The notes under the pieces were generated by a model, which saw only the letters and a list, made by a program, of their open reading frames with translations, ran no database searches and had not been told where the DNA came from. Made by a program: the position numbers and the translations under genes. 64,000 nt of DNA from positions 2,321,001 through 2,385,000 of the forward strand of contig NZ_LN681225.1 in NCBI RefSeq assembly GCF_000953655.1. Reading direction: 5' to 3'. Source of the stretch: Legionella hackeliae. Its GTDB lineage: Bacteria > Pseudomonadota > Gammaproteobacteria > Legionellales > Legionellaceae. How positions within the stretch are numbered: position 1 is the stretch's first letter; the number at the start of each line of letters is the position of its first letter. Of the stretch, positions 10,286 through 19,506 are shown piece after piece.

Positions 10286-10752
10286 CGCGTTTTGTTAAAG
10301 TTAATAGTTGAATTTTTACTATACCATTGCTTTTGTGCGTACTCATCACTTTCTTTCTGTTCCATTCGTTCTTGTTTCAAATGTTGCTGCTCTTCCAATC
10401 GTTCTAACAAGCGCTTAACAGCATCTTGCTCTGATTTTGCCTTCATGTAAATAGTTTCATAATGCGAGCGTTGTTTTGCAAGCTGAGCCAAATGTTGGTT
10501 CATTTGACCTAACGCGGTATCCAATTGAGCAATAAAATCAATCCGATTGCGAATACGCCCCACTGTACATCCTGCATCACCTAAATTATGGAGTTGTTCC
10601 ACATAATCTTGCCGATACCCCAATAATTGATTATGACGTGTCTTTCCTGAAAGAAATTGCTCGCGCGATCGAATTAAGTTATCGATGGCTACTTTCGTAG
10701 CTTGTTCCTTAATTGTAAGTAATCGTAATAAACGCTCTTTCCGTGAATTCAT
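10282..10752 (-). CDS. fliJ: Flagellar export chaperone/stalk protein FliJ
   Basis: FliJ is the short coiled-coil stalk that sits in the FliI ATPase ring and links it to FlhA during flagellar export. The 156 residues are almost entirely charged helix with heptad-like spacing, as expected (E. coli FliJ is 147). Sequence conservation in this family is low, so the call rests on length, coiled-coil character and position directly after fliI. The start codon overlaps the fliI stop by one base (TAATG). Confidence 0.9.
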   Translation of the reverse strand: MNSRKERLLRLLTIKEQATKVAIDNLIRSREQFLSGKTRHNQLLGYRQDYVEQLHNLGDAGCTVGRIRNRIDFIAQLDTALGQMNQHLAQLAKQRSHYETIYMKAKSEQDAVKRLLERLEEQQHLKQERMEQKESDEYAQKQWYSKNSTINFNKTR

Positions 10753-12098
10753 TAATTAGCTTCTTTCAATAAGGCTGCCAATTCATCAAGCAACTGCAAA
10801 CTCGTATTAAAATCTACTTTTTCATCCATATTTTGCACGATATATTCATTAATTTTATCACGAAATTTGATTGCTTTGTCTAATTGTGGGTCGTTCCCCT
10901 TCGAGTACGCCCCCAATAAAATTAAATCTTTATTTTTTTCATAGATAGAAAGGTATTTTTTTACTAACAACATTTGTTTGATTTGGGGTTCAGTAGCCAC
11001 ATTTGGCATGACTCGACTAATTGATGCCTCGATATTAATGGCTGGAAATTGGCCAGCCTCAGCGAGTTCTCTGTCCAATACAATATGACCATCAAGAATA
11101 GCGCGCGCTGCATCAGCAATAGGATCTTGCTGATCATCACCCTCAGTTAATACCGTATAAAAAGCAGTAATTGAACCACTTCCTGGTTTACCATTACCCG
11201 CGCGCTCCACCAATTGAGGTAACTTCGCAAAGACAGACGGTGGGTAACCTTTTGTTGCAGGCGGCTCACCTATAGATAACCCAATCTCACGTTGAGCCTG
11301 AGCAAAACGGGTAAGAGAATCCATCAATAGCAAAACATGTTTCCCCTGGTCACGAAAATATTCCGCGATACTGGTGGCTACCATCGCCCCATGTAACCGC
11401 ATTAAGGGACTTTCGTCAGCGGGTGCTGCGACAACAACTGAGCGACTCAGGCCTTCCTGTCCTAAATTATTCTCAATAAATTCCTTAACTTCTCGACCAC
11501 GCTCACCAATTAATCCTACAACGACAAGATCAGCGGCGGTAAAACGAGTCATCATACTAAGAAGTACCGATTTACCCACTCCACTACCGGCGAATAACCC
11601 TATGCGTTGACCTCGTCCTATAGTAAGTAAACCATTAATTGCTCGAACTCCAACATCCATGGGGGTATCAATAGCAGCCCTCTTAAGAGGGTTAAACGGT
11701 TGACTAATTAAGGGATAATTTTCAAATGTTTCTATGCCTTCTTTATCGTCAATAGGGACTCCAGCCCCATTAAGGACTCTGCTTAATAAGTTATACCCCA
11801 CGCCTACTTGAGCAACTTTTCCGCTAGGAATAATTAGCATACCAGGTCCAACACCTTGTGTATGACCAATAGACATCAGATAAGCATTTTCGTTATCGAA
11901 TCCTACTACTTCAGCTTCAACTTGCGCAGTTTTGTTGATTTTTACCCAACAGCGAGCACCTACTGCTTGGTGAAAACCACGCGCCTCCAGTGTTAGTCCA
12001 ACAGCTCGACTCACTCGACCACAGTGGAGTAAGCCTGATTTTGGTTTTAAACGTAAGTTATTTAATGTTTTAATAAGTTGTGATTCATAACATGTCAT
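10752..12098 (-). CDS. fliI: Flagellum-specific ATPase FliI
   Basis: FliI is the F1-beta-like ATPase that energises delivery of flagellar export substrates at the cytoplasmic face of the export gate. The 448-residue product shows the Walker A loop GLFAGSGVGKSVLL, the arginine-rich GLIGERGREVKEFIE, LLLMDSLTRFAQAQREI (Walker B region) and the family signature ATKGYPPSVFAKLP. Length is normal (E. coli 457). The start overlaps fliH by 14 bases. Confidence 0.97.
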   Translation of the reverse strand: MTCYESQLIKTLNNLRLKPKSGLLHCGRVSRAVGLTLEARGFHQAVGARCWVKINKTAQVEAEVVGFDNENAYLMSIGHTQGVGPGMLIIPSGKVAQVGVGYNLLSRVLNGAGVPIDDKEGIETFENYPLISQPFNPLKRAAIDTPMDVGVRAINGLLTIGRGQRIGLFAGSGVGKSVLLSMMTRFTAADLVVVGLIGERGREVKEFIENNLGQEGLSRSVVVAAPADESPLMRLHGAMVATSIAEYFRDQGKHVLLLMDSLTRFAQAQREIGLSIGEPPATKGYPPSVFAKLPQLVERAGNGKPGSGSITAFYTVLTEGDDQQDPIADAARAILDGHIVLDRELAEAGQFPAINIEASISRVMPNVATEPQIKQMLLVKKYLSIYEKNKDLILLGAYSKGNDPQLDKAIKFRDKINEYIVQNMDEKVDFNTSLQLLDELAALLKEAN

Positions 12099-12741
12099 TG
12101 TGAGAATCTTCGCCTTGATTATCTGTTGGACTTGCTTCCATTAATTGTTTTTTAAATATTTCCTGTAAACGCGTTTTTAGACGTCCATCCAGTTCGCTAT
12201 AATCACTTTTCAAATAGAAATCACCTCTTTCCAATTTTTCATCAGCAACGAGTATATCCTTTAATTCAGCAGCTTCTTGTTCATTAAGCTCGCTGCGCAA
12301 ATATTGAACATCCATTGGGTTCATTAGTAACTGTTTATCACCTTGCAAAGCAGGTAATTCTTTTTTAATTTCTTCAAGTAGAATTAATATCTTTTCAGGA
12401 TGGATTGACAATTCTATACCGATACAGGTTTCACATATCCAGGTAATCGTTTGTACCAGCTCATAACTGAGTTTTTTATCAAGGAGAATAACGGGCTTCT
12501 TTAGTAAGTTAAACCAGGTTAGTAACTCTTGTCTTTTTGTTTCGAGTTCAAGCGCTGCCTGTTGCATCCCTTCTTGATAACCTTGCTGTCTTGCTTCTTC
12601 CCGCAGCCGTTCGCACTCATCTTCAAACTCTTTCTGAGGATCAACTTCAACTATTGGTTCAGGTTCAGGCACTTGTAGTTCCCAAATGTCAAAACTCTCT
12701 TTATCCCTCTCTTGGTAGAGAGGTTGAAACTCCTTGTCCAC
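12085..12741 (-). CDS. fliH: Flagellar assembly protein FliH
   Basis: FliH binds FliI and tethers it to the C ring. The 218-residue protein has an acidic, proline/glutamate N-terminus (about residues 20-45), a long charged helix with the RQQGYQEGMQQA-like segment, and a V-ATPase-E-like C-terminal region, all typical of FliH. The start is GTG at 12741 with AGAGGA seven bases upstream. No other in-frame start gives a better fit. It sits between fliG and fliI as in most fli operons. Confidence 0.92.
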   Translation of the reverse strand: MDKEFQPLYQERDKESFDIWELQVPEPEPIVEVDPQKEFEDECERLREEARQQGYQEGMQQAALELETKRQELLTWFNLLKKPVILLDKKLSYELVQTITWICETCIGIELSIHPEKILILLEEIKKELPALQGDKQLLMNPMDVQYLRSELNEQEAAELKDILVADEKLERGDFYLKSDYSELDGRLKTRLQEIFKKQLMEASPTDNQGEDSHNDML

Positions 12742-12806
12742 GTGGTCGTCCTCTCATTGAATAATTTGGGGATTGACTACCCCATACACTTTCCCCGATG
12801 ACTTAT

Positions 12807-13796
12807 CTAAATCATCTCATCGCCACCTTTTGTACCCAAGGCAATCTTTCCTTCTTCGGCGAGGCTTCTTGCGATAGCCAGGATGTCTCTCTGAGCTTTT
12901 TCTACTTCACTAACCTTAACTGGACCTTGCATTTCCAAATCGTCTCGTAGCAAATCGGCAGCCCGTTTTGACATATTGCCAAAAATTTTTTCTTTAACCG
13001 GTTCAGTCGTCCCTTTAAGCGCTAGCATGAGTTGTTCCGTGGAAATATCTCGTAATAACGTTTGTACACTACGATTATCCATGTCGACCAAGTTTTCAAA
13101 CACAAACATTTTATCTTTAATTTTATCGCAAAGCTCCGTATCCCATTCTTGAATCCTGTCCAACACATCGGTTTCCACAGAGCCTTCAAGAAAGTTAATC
13201 ACATCCGCAACACTTTTAATGCCACCAGCAGACGCTGCCTTTCCTACTTTTTGTCCACTAAGCTGCCTTTCGATGACATGGCCCAGTTCTGAAATGGCTT
13301 CTGGCTTTACTGTATCAATAGTGCACATACGCAACAAAACCTCTGCTCGCTTCTCCGAGGAGAAATAGCCAACGACCTCTGCGGATTGTTCGCTGTCTAA
13401 GTGGATTAAAATAGTTGCAATAATCTGAGGGTGCTCATTACGAATAACATCGGCGATTAAACGTGCATCTAACCATTTAAGACGATTAAGACCACTGTCT
13501 TTGTCGGAAACTAAGATTCTGTCGATAAATGGGATTGCATTCTCTTCACCTAAGGCATTTATTAAAATTGTTCTAAGATAATTTTCTGCATCCACCGTTA
13601 AACTGGTCTGATCTTCGATGGCATTTAAAAACTCACCCAGTACCCCTTGCATCTTGGCTTTGCTGACACTGCTCATAGTAGAGATAGCCATCCCTACTTT
13701 TTGTACTTGTCTCGGTTCAAGATGCTTTAGGACTTCAGCAGCATTTTTCTCACCCATACCTAAAAGCAAAATTGCAGCCCGTTCTATTCCATCCAT
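12807..13796 (-). CDS. fliG: Flagellar motor switch protein FliG
   Basis: FliG is the C-ring component that contacts the MS ring and the stator and generates torque. The 329-residue product contains the N-terminal AAILLLGMGEKNAAEVLKHL, the middle-domain EHPQIIATILIHL and the torque-helix region FVFENLVDMDNRSVQTLLR, whose charges match those that interact with MotA-type stators. I prefer ATG 13796, with GGGGA upstream and only one base from the fliF stop, over TTG 13811, which would overlap fliF. Confidence 0.96.
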   Translation of the reverse strand: MDGIERAAILLLGMGEKNAAEVLKHLEPRQVQKVGMAISTMSSVSKAKMQGVLGEFLNAIEDQTSLTVDAENYLRTILINALGEENAIPFIDRILVSDKDSGLNRLKWLDARLIADVIRNEHPQIIATILIHLDSEQSAEVVGYFSSEKRAEVLLRMCTIDTVKPEAISELGHVIERQLSGQKVGKAASAGGIKSVADVINFLEGSVETDVLDRIQEWDTELCDKIKDKMFVFENLVDMDNRSVQTLLRDISTEQLMLALKGTTEPVKEKIFGNMSKRAADLLRDDLEMQGPVKVSEVEKAQRDILAIARSLAEEGKIALGTKGGDEMI

Positions 13797-13797
13797 G

Positions 13798-15423
13798 TTA
13801 TCCCCGCTCAACCCAGGTTTTTACGACTTGTGCTACCCGCTTGGGTTCTTTATCGACTACTTGGCGTAGTAGTGCTAGCTGTGACTCATAATCATTAGCA
13901 TGAGGTAATAAATTTTGTTGTGCCTGATAGGTCAATTCAGCCTGCTCGGGTTGTTCTTCCTCTTCCCTTTTTTGCCCTATCAAGGATTTAAATAATGGTC
14001 TAAAGAGTCCAAAGACTAACGCTAATATAAAAATAGCAGCACCAACCTGTTTTATTATTGACCAAAATGAATCTTTTTGCCAAAAATGAAGATCAGGAAT
14101 TGGATCAATTGGCTCTGGTTTAACAAAATGACTATTCACGACATTAATACTGTCCCCACGCTTGGGATTAAGGCCTATTGCATTCGCCACTAATATTTTA
14201 ATTTGCTCGACTTCAGCTTGTGTCAACGGTTTGGCTTCCATTTGTTTGGTTTTTGGATTCAAAACGTTTCGGTCATCCACCAAAACCGCTACTGTTAAAC
14301 GTTTGACTGTGCCTGGCTGGTTTTTAGTGTGACTAATCGTTTTATCTAATTCGAAATTTTTTGTAGTCTGCGCTCGGTAATCATTGCCTTGAGCCGTCTC
14401 AGTCGCGTTCGTTATTTGCTTATTGTTATTATTGTTGTTCTTATTGTCCTTGTTTTGTTTTAAAGCAGCGTTAGCAGGCGGCGTGTTAGATAGAGCACCG
14501 GGAACCCCAGTGGCTGTTGCATCTACATTGTGTTTTTCTTCCATCTTCTGTTCACTTCGCAGCGACTGAGATTCTGGATTATAGGTTTCTTGAGTTTGTT
14601 CAAAGTTAGTAAAATCAATATCCGCTGAAACTTTTGCTTTAACCCGTCCAAACCCTAAAAGAGGTGTGAGAATATCTTGAATTTTTTGTACATACTGTTG
14701 TTCAAGCGTTTGTCGATATTCCATATACCGTTCGGTATTTGTAAATAACGTTTGTCCTCCACCCTCGCTTAATAACTGTCCGTTTTGATCAACCACCGTT
14801 ACTTTACTGGCAGAAAGGCTTGGAATACTTGATGCAACCAAATTAATAATGGAAGCAATGGTTTGCTTTTTAATTTCCACACCCGGGTAAACATCAATAA
14901 AAACTGATGCACTTGGTTCACGATTATCTCTTACAAAGGCTGACTCACGGGGAATAGCAAGATGGACTCGTGCAGATTTAACATCATGAAATTGGCTAAT
15001 AGTACGAGCAAGCTCAGTCTCCAAAGCTTGTTTATAGCGTGCATTTTCCATAAATTGGCTGGTGTTGAAGGTGCTTTTATCAGCAAAAAGTTCATAACCT
15101 GCACCACTTCCACGTGGTAATCCATCTGCAGCTAGTTTTAAACGAGCATTTTGTGCTTCATCGGTTGGTACTAATATAGTCCCTTGATTTTGATCCACTT
15201 TAAATGGGATGCCATTACGTTGCAACGAGTCAACGATGTCGGCCGCATCTCGTGTACTAATCTCGTTGTATAAAGGCATGTAGCTTGGTTCTCTTGACCA
15301 TAAAACGACAGCTACACCAATTGCGACACTGGCAGCAAGCCCTAGCATCAATCCTACCTGCCGGGGAATAGATAAACTCGCAAATCTTGCAGCCGCAGTT
15401 GAAGCATTATCCGCCAATGCCAT
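13798..15423 (-). CDS. fliF: Flagellar MS-ring protein FliF
   Basis: FliF forms the MS ring in the inner membrane, the base on which the flagellum is built. The 541-residue protein has two membrane helices (about residues 24-45 and 447-467) around a large periplasmic part. Conserved stretches are SREPSYMPLYN and ARVHLAIPRESAFVRD. A low-complexity asparagine/lysine run (KDNKNNNNNNKQ, about residue 325) lies in the variable region, and the C-terminal tail that binds FliG is present. It is flanked by fliE and fliG. Length is close to the usual 550-570. Confidence 0.97.
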   Translation of the reverse strand: MALADNASTAAARFASLSIPRQVGLMLGLAASVAIGVAVVLWSREPSYMPLYNEISTRDAADIVDSLQRNGIPFKVDQNQGTILVPTDEAQNARLKLAADGLPRGSGAGYELFADKSTFNTSQFMENARYKQALETELARTISQFHDVKSARVHLAIPRESAFVRDNREPSASVFIDVYPGVEIKKQTIASIINLVASSIPSLSASKVTVVDQNGQLLSEGGGQTLFTNTERYMEYRQTLEQQYVQKIQDILTPLLGFGRVKAKVSADIDFTNFEQTQETYNPESQSLRSEQKMEEKHNVDATATGVPGALSNTPPANAALKQNKDNKNNNNNNKQITNATETAQGNDYRAQTTKNFELDKTISHTKNQPGTVKRLTVAVLVDDRNVLNPKTKQMEAKPLTQAEVEQIKILVANAIGLNPKRGDSINVVNSHFVKPEPIDPIPDLHFWQKDSFWSIIKQVGAAIFILALVFGLFRPLFKSLIGQKREEEEQPEQAELTYQAQQNLLPHANDYESQLALLRQVVDKEPKRVAQVVKTWVERG

Positions 15424-15475
15424 GACCCTTACTCCTGTCCCTTTAATAAGAAATCAACTTCTTTCTCAACTCCTG

Positions 15476-15790
15476 TTAAACAGGCATATTCATGACGTCT
15501 TGGTATGCTTGTACTAACTTATTTCTGACGCGCAAGGTAGCTTCAAACGCTAAGTTTGATTTTTGGCTGGCTACCATTACTTCACCGATACCTACTTTAG
15601 GATCGCCTGTTTCAAAACGAGCTTTTAGTGCATCGGCATTTTGTTGCAAATTATTCGTAGCATCCAATGCGTTCTGTAATACAGAACCAAACGGTAGGGC
15701 TGGTGCACCCACTTCAACAGTTCCACCCTCGGCTTTTGCCGCCATTGCTCGCAACTGGTTTAATAAAGACACTGCATTGATCTCACTCAT
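15476..15790 (-). CDS. fliE: Flagellar hook-basal body protein FliE
   Basis: FliE connects the MS ring and export gate to the proximal rod. The 104-residue product ends in the conserved segments KVGIGEVMVASQKSNLAFEA and RNKLVQAYQDVMNMPV. The start is ATG 15790, preceded by AGGAGGG at good spacing. A longer frame reaching 15838 would add 16 residues unlike FliE and lacks a ribosome site. It heads the fliEFGHIJ set, 87 bp after fleR, and I found no convincing sigma-54 motif in that gap. Confidence 0.95.
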   Translation of the reverse strand: MSEINAVSLLNQLRAMAAKAEGGTVEVGAPALPFGSVLQNALDATNNLQQNADALKARFETGDPKVGIGEVMVASQKSNLAFEATLRVRNKLVQAYQDVMNMPV

Positions 15791-15877
15791 ACTCGCCCTC
15801 CTAAGACCCAAGCAATTACACACTTTACTTAATTGCATGATATTGCTTTTGGTAATTACATCTTGTAATTTCCTAAT

Positions 15878-17197
15878 TTAAACAGAGTACCCTTCCTCAC
15901 GCATTTTAGCCAATTTATAACGTAAAGTACGCTCACTAACTCCTAAAATGGTCGCAACTTGCTGACGATTCCCATTGTGCTCCTTTAATGTGCGCAGTAT
16001 CAATTCAAATTCATGATTTTGCAGACTTTTCCCTTCTGTTTTCTTTATTTCAGTATTTTCCACGACTTCTTCAATTTGTTGAGGTAGCTGCAGATGTGGA
16101 ACTTCGATAGTACCGTGAGTTTGTAACACTAAAGCTCGTTGCACTACGTTATCCAATTCGCGGGCATTACCAGGCCAGCTATATTCCAAAAGTGCCTTTT
16201 TAGCCTCTTCACTTAACACTGGTATGACAGGTTGGTTATTTTGGCAATGGCGACGAATCAAATAATTTGCCAAAGGAATAATGTCACAGACTCTTTCTCT
16301 TAGTGGCAACCAGTGTAAGGGAAAGACATTTAATCGGTAATATAAATCTTCGCGAAAGCGCCCCGCTTTTACTTCATCCAATAATTTTCTATTACTAGTC
16401 GCTAATACCCTTACATCAAGCTGAATTAGTTTATTTGCACCAATACGCTCTACTTCTTTTTCTTGAAGCACTCGTAATAATTTGGCTTGAAGGCTCAAAC
16501 TCATCTCACTCACTTCATCAAGAAGTAAGGTCCCCCCTTGGGCTTGTTCGAATTTACCTGGGGTCGATTTATAGGCTCCAGTAAAAGCACCTTTTTCATA
16601 GCCAAATAACGTTGCTTCCAACATTTGCTCAGGAATTGCTGCACAATTAATTGCAATAAAAGGGTGCTGTTTACGAGGCGAATGATCATGAATAAAATGA
16701 GCTAATACTTCTTTGCCCGTGCCACTCTCGCCACTAATCATGACACCAACATCGGATTGTGCCACACGCAAAGCCATCGATAATAACGCCTGGCTTTTTG
16801 GATCTTGAGCAACGGGTTGACTATCATCATCCGTTGATAGTGGTTTAATGTAGCGGTTAATTTTTTCAGTAAGAGCGTGTGCGCTAAAGGGTTTTTGTAG
16901 ATAATCAACAGCCCCATGACGCATCGCATCAACAGCGTCCTCAACGGAACCATGCGCTGTCATTAGAATAACCGGAACCCCTGGGTTTCGGCGTTGAATT
17001 TCAGCAAGTAATTGTTGGCCATCCAATTTATCCATGCGAATGTCGCTAAGAACGATAGCGGGACTATGACGCTCAAGCATCGCTAGTGCTTCTTTACCAT
17101 CTTTGGCTGATAAATAGGAATGTCCTGCTAAATTCATCGTTTCTGCAAGCGCCTCTCGCAAAACAGGATCATCTTCAACAATCAACACATCGCTCAT
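15878..17197 (-). CDS. fleR: Sigma-54-dependent flagellar response regulator FleR/FlrC
   Basis: This NtrC-type activator turns on sigma-54 flagellar promoters when phosphorylated by its kinase partner. The 439 residues show a receiver domain with the phospho-acceptor in VLSDIRMDKLDG and the lysine in LQKPFSA. An AAA+ domain follows with Walker A GESGTGKE, the sigma-54 contact motif GAFTGA and GGTLLLDEV. The Fis-type helix-turn-helix is NRQQVATILGVSERTLRYKL. It lies 27 bp after fleS and just before fliE, as fleSR does in Pseudomonas. A near-perfect sigma-54 promoter before fliM in this window is a plausible target. Confidence 0.95.
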   Translation of the reverse strand: MSDVLIVEDDPVLREALAETMNLAGHSYLSAKDGKEALAMLERHSPAIVLSDIRMDKLDGQQLLAEIQRRNPGVPVILMTAHGSVEDAVDAMRHGAVDYLQKPFSAHALTEKINRYIKPLSTDDDSQPVAQDPKSQALLSMALRVAQSDVGVMISGESGTGKEVLAHFIHDHSPRKQHPFIAINCAAIPEQMLEATLFGYEKGAFTGAYKSTPGKFEQAQGGTLLLDEVSEMSLSLQAKLLRVLQEKEVERIGANKLIQLDVRVLATSNRKLLDEVKAGRFREDLYYRLNVFPLHWLPLRERVCDIIPLANYLIRRHCQNNQPVIPVLSEEAKKALLEYSWPGNARELDNVVQRALVLQTHGTIEVPHLQLPQQIEEVVENTEIKKTEGKSLQNHEFELILRTLKEHNGNRQQVATILGVSERTLRYKLAKMREEGYSV

Positions 17198-17224
17198 GGG
17201 TAAAATCCTTTGTTTAAAGTACCA

Positions 17225-18226
17225 TTATCCTGGTAGATTAATCGTTATACAACTCCCTTGCCCTGACGAAGAATCTAGTACCACCTCTCCGTCATGGGCA
17301 TTTACTACCGCATTCACGACAGCTAGCCCTAAGCCTGTTCCCTGCGCCTTTGTTGTAAAAAATGGAGCAAAGGCTTGTGATTTAACCTCGTCTGACATTC
17401 CCATGCCATTATCTGTTACTTTGATTTGTACCTTGCTTTTTTCAGGTTCTAAAATATCTACCGTAATAAAACTTGCTTTTGCCTGCAAGGCATTAATAAT
17501 CAAATTCAATAAAGCACCGGTCAAAGATTCAATATGTAATAATACCTCTTTATTCCCCATTAACGTATTATTGATACTTAACTTTGCAGATTGAGCCTCT
17601 ATCAAGGGTTGTGCTCTTTCCATGAGTTGATTTAACCAGTCTTGTATACGAACTGGTGAAAGTTCAATAGTTTCACCCCGTGCAAATAATAACAAGTCTT
17701 GAATTTGTTGCTCAATGCTTGCATGACACTCTTGTAATCTTAAAATCCATTGCAAACAACGACTATCCATCTCCGGATGGGCTGCTAAATGTTCTGAATA
17801 CAGGATTGCAGAGGACAATGGAGTTCTTATTTGATGTGCCAATTGCGCTGTCATTCTACCTATAGACATTAGTCGATGCTGATTAGCCTTGGCTTGTTCA
17901 TAAACTCGAGTGGCTGTTAAGTCAGTTAAAATAACCAACTGTCCTGGCAAATTATCCAGAGAAGAAATAGCTACACGTACTCTGCGACCATCCACTAAAG
18001 AGACTTCGTGCCCATCATCTTCTCGTGGAGCAAACGCTTGCTGGATAACTTCACGCCACGATGCACCCCGTAAATTCGCTCCTAATAAGGCCTCAGCAGC
18101 TGTATTTAGCCAAATAATTTTGCCATTCGCATTCAGTACCAAAAGACCGCAAGGCAGACTAGCCAGAATATCTTGCGCTGGTATATCAATAAACTCTTCT
18201 CGGCATAAGGACTCTTTTATCACCAT
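17225..18226 (-). CDS. fleS: Cytosolic flagellar sensor histidine kinase FleS/FlrB
   Basis: The 333-residue kinase has an N-terminal PAS-like domain (about residues 17-110: ILASLPCGLLVLNANGKIIW). It then has the HisKA phospho-acceptor box HQIRTPLSSAILYSEHLA and a HATPase_c domain with LLNLIINALQA, DNGMGM, and GTGLGLAVV. No membrane segment is seen, so it senses a cytoplasmic cue, as FleS and FlrB do. It is the first gene of the minus-strand flagellar run, and the 279 bp upstream separate it from the divergent dedA gene. Confidence 0.94.
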   Translation of the reverse strand: MVIKESLCREEFIDIPAQDILASLPCGLLVLNANGKIIWLNTAAEALLGANLRGASWREVIQQAFAPREDDGHEVSLVDGRRVRVAISSLDNLPGQLVILTDLTATRVYEQAKANQHRLMSIGRMTAQLAHQIRTPLSSAILYSEHLAAHPEMDSRCLQWILRLQECHASIEQQIQDLLLFARGETIELSPVRIQDWLNQLMERAQPLIEAQSAKLSINNTLMGNKEVLLHIESLTGALLNLIINALQAKASFITVDILEPEKSKVQIKVTDNGMGMSDEVKSQAFAPFFTTKAQGTGLGLAVVNAVVNAHDGEVVLDSSSGQGSCITINLPG

Positions 18227-18505
18227 GTACCCACTGGTTGATAGTTTTTTCTACTTACGACTTTAACAAAATTTATAACAAAATAAAAATGTAACTAAAA
18301 ATCATGGAATTAACAATAAAGCAAGAGACGAAGTATGTTATATTTACGAACAATGAGATCAAATATTAATTAACCTCAATTTAATGATATTTAATTTTGC
18401 ATTTTTTGAGTTGTATATTCATAATTTGTAACAATAGTTTGTACTCATGATATTGTAATCGCCAAGATTGACAGTACATCAAGTGACAACACGAAGAAGA
18501 GCACT

Positions 18506-19171
18506 ATGGAATACCTACAGCAGTTATTAAATTACCTTTTACACATTGACACTTATCTCTTTTCTTTCGTCTCCAACTATGGAACATGGACTTACCTTGT
18601 TTTGTTCACCATTATTTTTTGTGAGACGGGTTTAGTGATACTGCCTTTTCTTCCTGGAGACTCTCTACTTTTTGCCAGCGGCAGTGTTGCAGCACAAACT
18701 GACTCTTCTTTAAATATTTTTTTATTGTTTGTTTTATTGGTTGTCGCTTCTATAGTGGGTAATCAACTTAATTATCTCATTGGAAGAAAAATAGGACCGC
18801 AAGTATTTACGAACAATAACTCACGATTCCTGAATAAAAAGCATTTGCAAAAAACCCATAGTTTTTATGAGAAACACGGTGGAAAAACCATCATTATGGC
18901 TCGTTTTATTCCTATTATTAGAACTTTCGCCCCCTTCGTTGCAGGAATAGGTTACATGAACCATTCCCATTTTTTCCTTTATAATTTGATTAGCGCAACA
19001 CTTTGGATAGGAAGTTTGATTGGACTCGGATATTTTGTTGGAGCATTACCTATTGTGAGAGAAAATTTTACCTTGGTCATTTATGGCATCATTGTTCTTT
19101 CACTTCTACCACCAATAGTAACCTTTCTTTACCGAAAATTGTTTCCTGTCTATCAAAAAGTTAAAGAGTAA
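18506..19171 (+). CDS. DedA family membrane protein
   Basis: This 221-residue protein belongs to the DedA/SNARE-associated (VTT) family of inner-membrane proteins. Some members flip undecaprenyl phosphate or phospholipids and protect the proton motive force. Visible hallmarks are the re-entrant segment FCETGLVILPFLPGDSLLF, the GRKIG stretch, and ARFIPIIRTFAPFVAGIGYM, which holds the conserved F/R-x3-R and glycines. About four to five hydrophobic segments are present. It is transcribed alone, divergent from fleS, and followed by a repeat element. Confidence 0.92.
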   Translation: MEYLQQLLNYLLHIDTYLFSFVSNYGTWTYLVLFTIIFCETGLVILPFLPGDSLLFASGSVAAQTDSSLNIFLLFVLLVVASIVGNQLNYLIGRKIGPQVFTNNNSRFLNKKHLQKTHSFYEKHGGKTIIMARFIPIIRTFAPFVAGIGYMNHSHFFLYNLISATLWIGSLIGLGYFVGALPIVRENFTLVIYGIIVLSLLPPIVTFLYRKLFPVYQKVKE

Positions 19172-19267
19172 CCTAAAGCCCTTACTCACTTTGAGTCTCA
19201 GTTGGCATGTGGTATGTGTACACTATAGATCATACTTAAAAGGAAAATTTGTACTTAATCAGCATTC

Positions 19268-19473
19268 CTGGATGCCTCGGACAAGCCGAGGCACGTAGGC
19301 GACTGTATTAGATAGCTTCTTGGAAGCCAAGGCACCTAAGCGACTGCATCAGATAGCTTCTTGGAAGCCAAGGCACCTAAGCGACTGCATCAGATAGCTT
19401 CTTGGAAGCCACGGCACGAAGGACTGCAGGTCCCCGCTAACTCCACGTGCCTCGGCTTGTCCGAGGCATCCAG
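19268..19473. repeat. 206-bp element: 29-bp perfect inverted repeats around a 41-bp tandem array
   Basis: The arms at 19268-19296 and 19445-19473 are exact reverse complements over 29 bases. Each arm is itself a hairpin (gcctcgg, 5-nt loop, ccgaggc). Between them lies a 41-bp tandem repeat. Copies at 19310-19350 and 19351-19391 are identical, a third partial copy follows from 19392, and a diverged partial copy precedes. No open frame spans the element and no target duplication is obvious. This resembles a REP/BIME or MITE-like unit. Family membership cannot be settled from one copy. Confidence 0.85.
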
Positions 19474-19506
19474 TGCAGTGGCAATGAATTAGATATTTTA
19501 GAATAA

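Noticed and set aside
13797-13811. TTG start for fliG
   Set aside because: Would overlap fliF. ATG 13796 has a better ribosome site and matches the usual N-terminus.
18330-18350. Possible sigma-54 promoter upstream of fleS (minus strand CG, four bases, TTGCT)
   Set aside because: The -12 half fits but the essential GG of the -24 element is absent.
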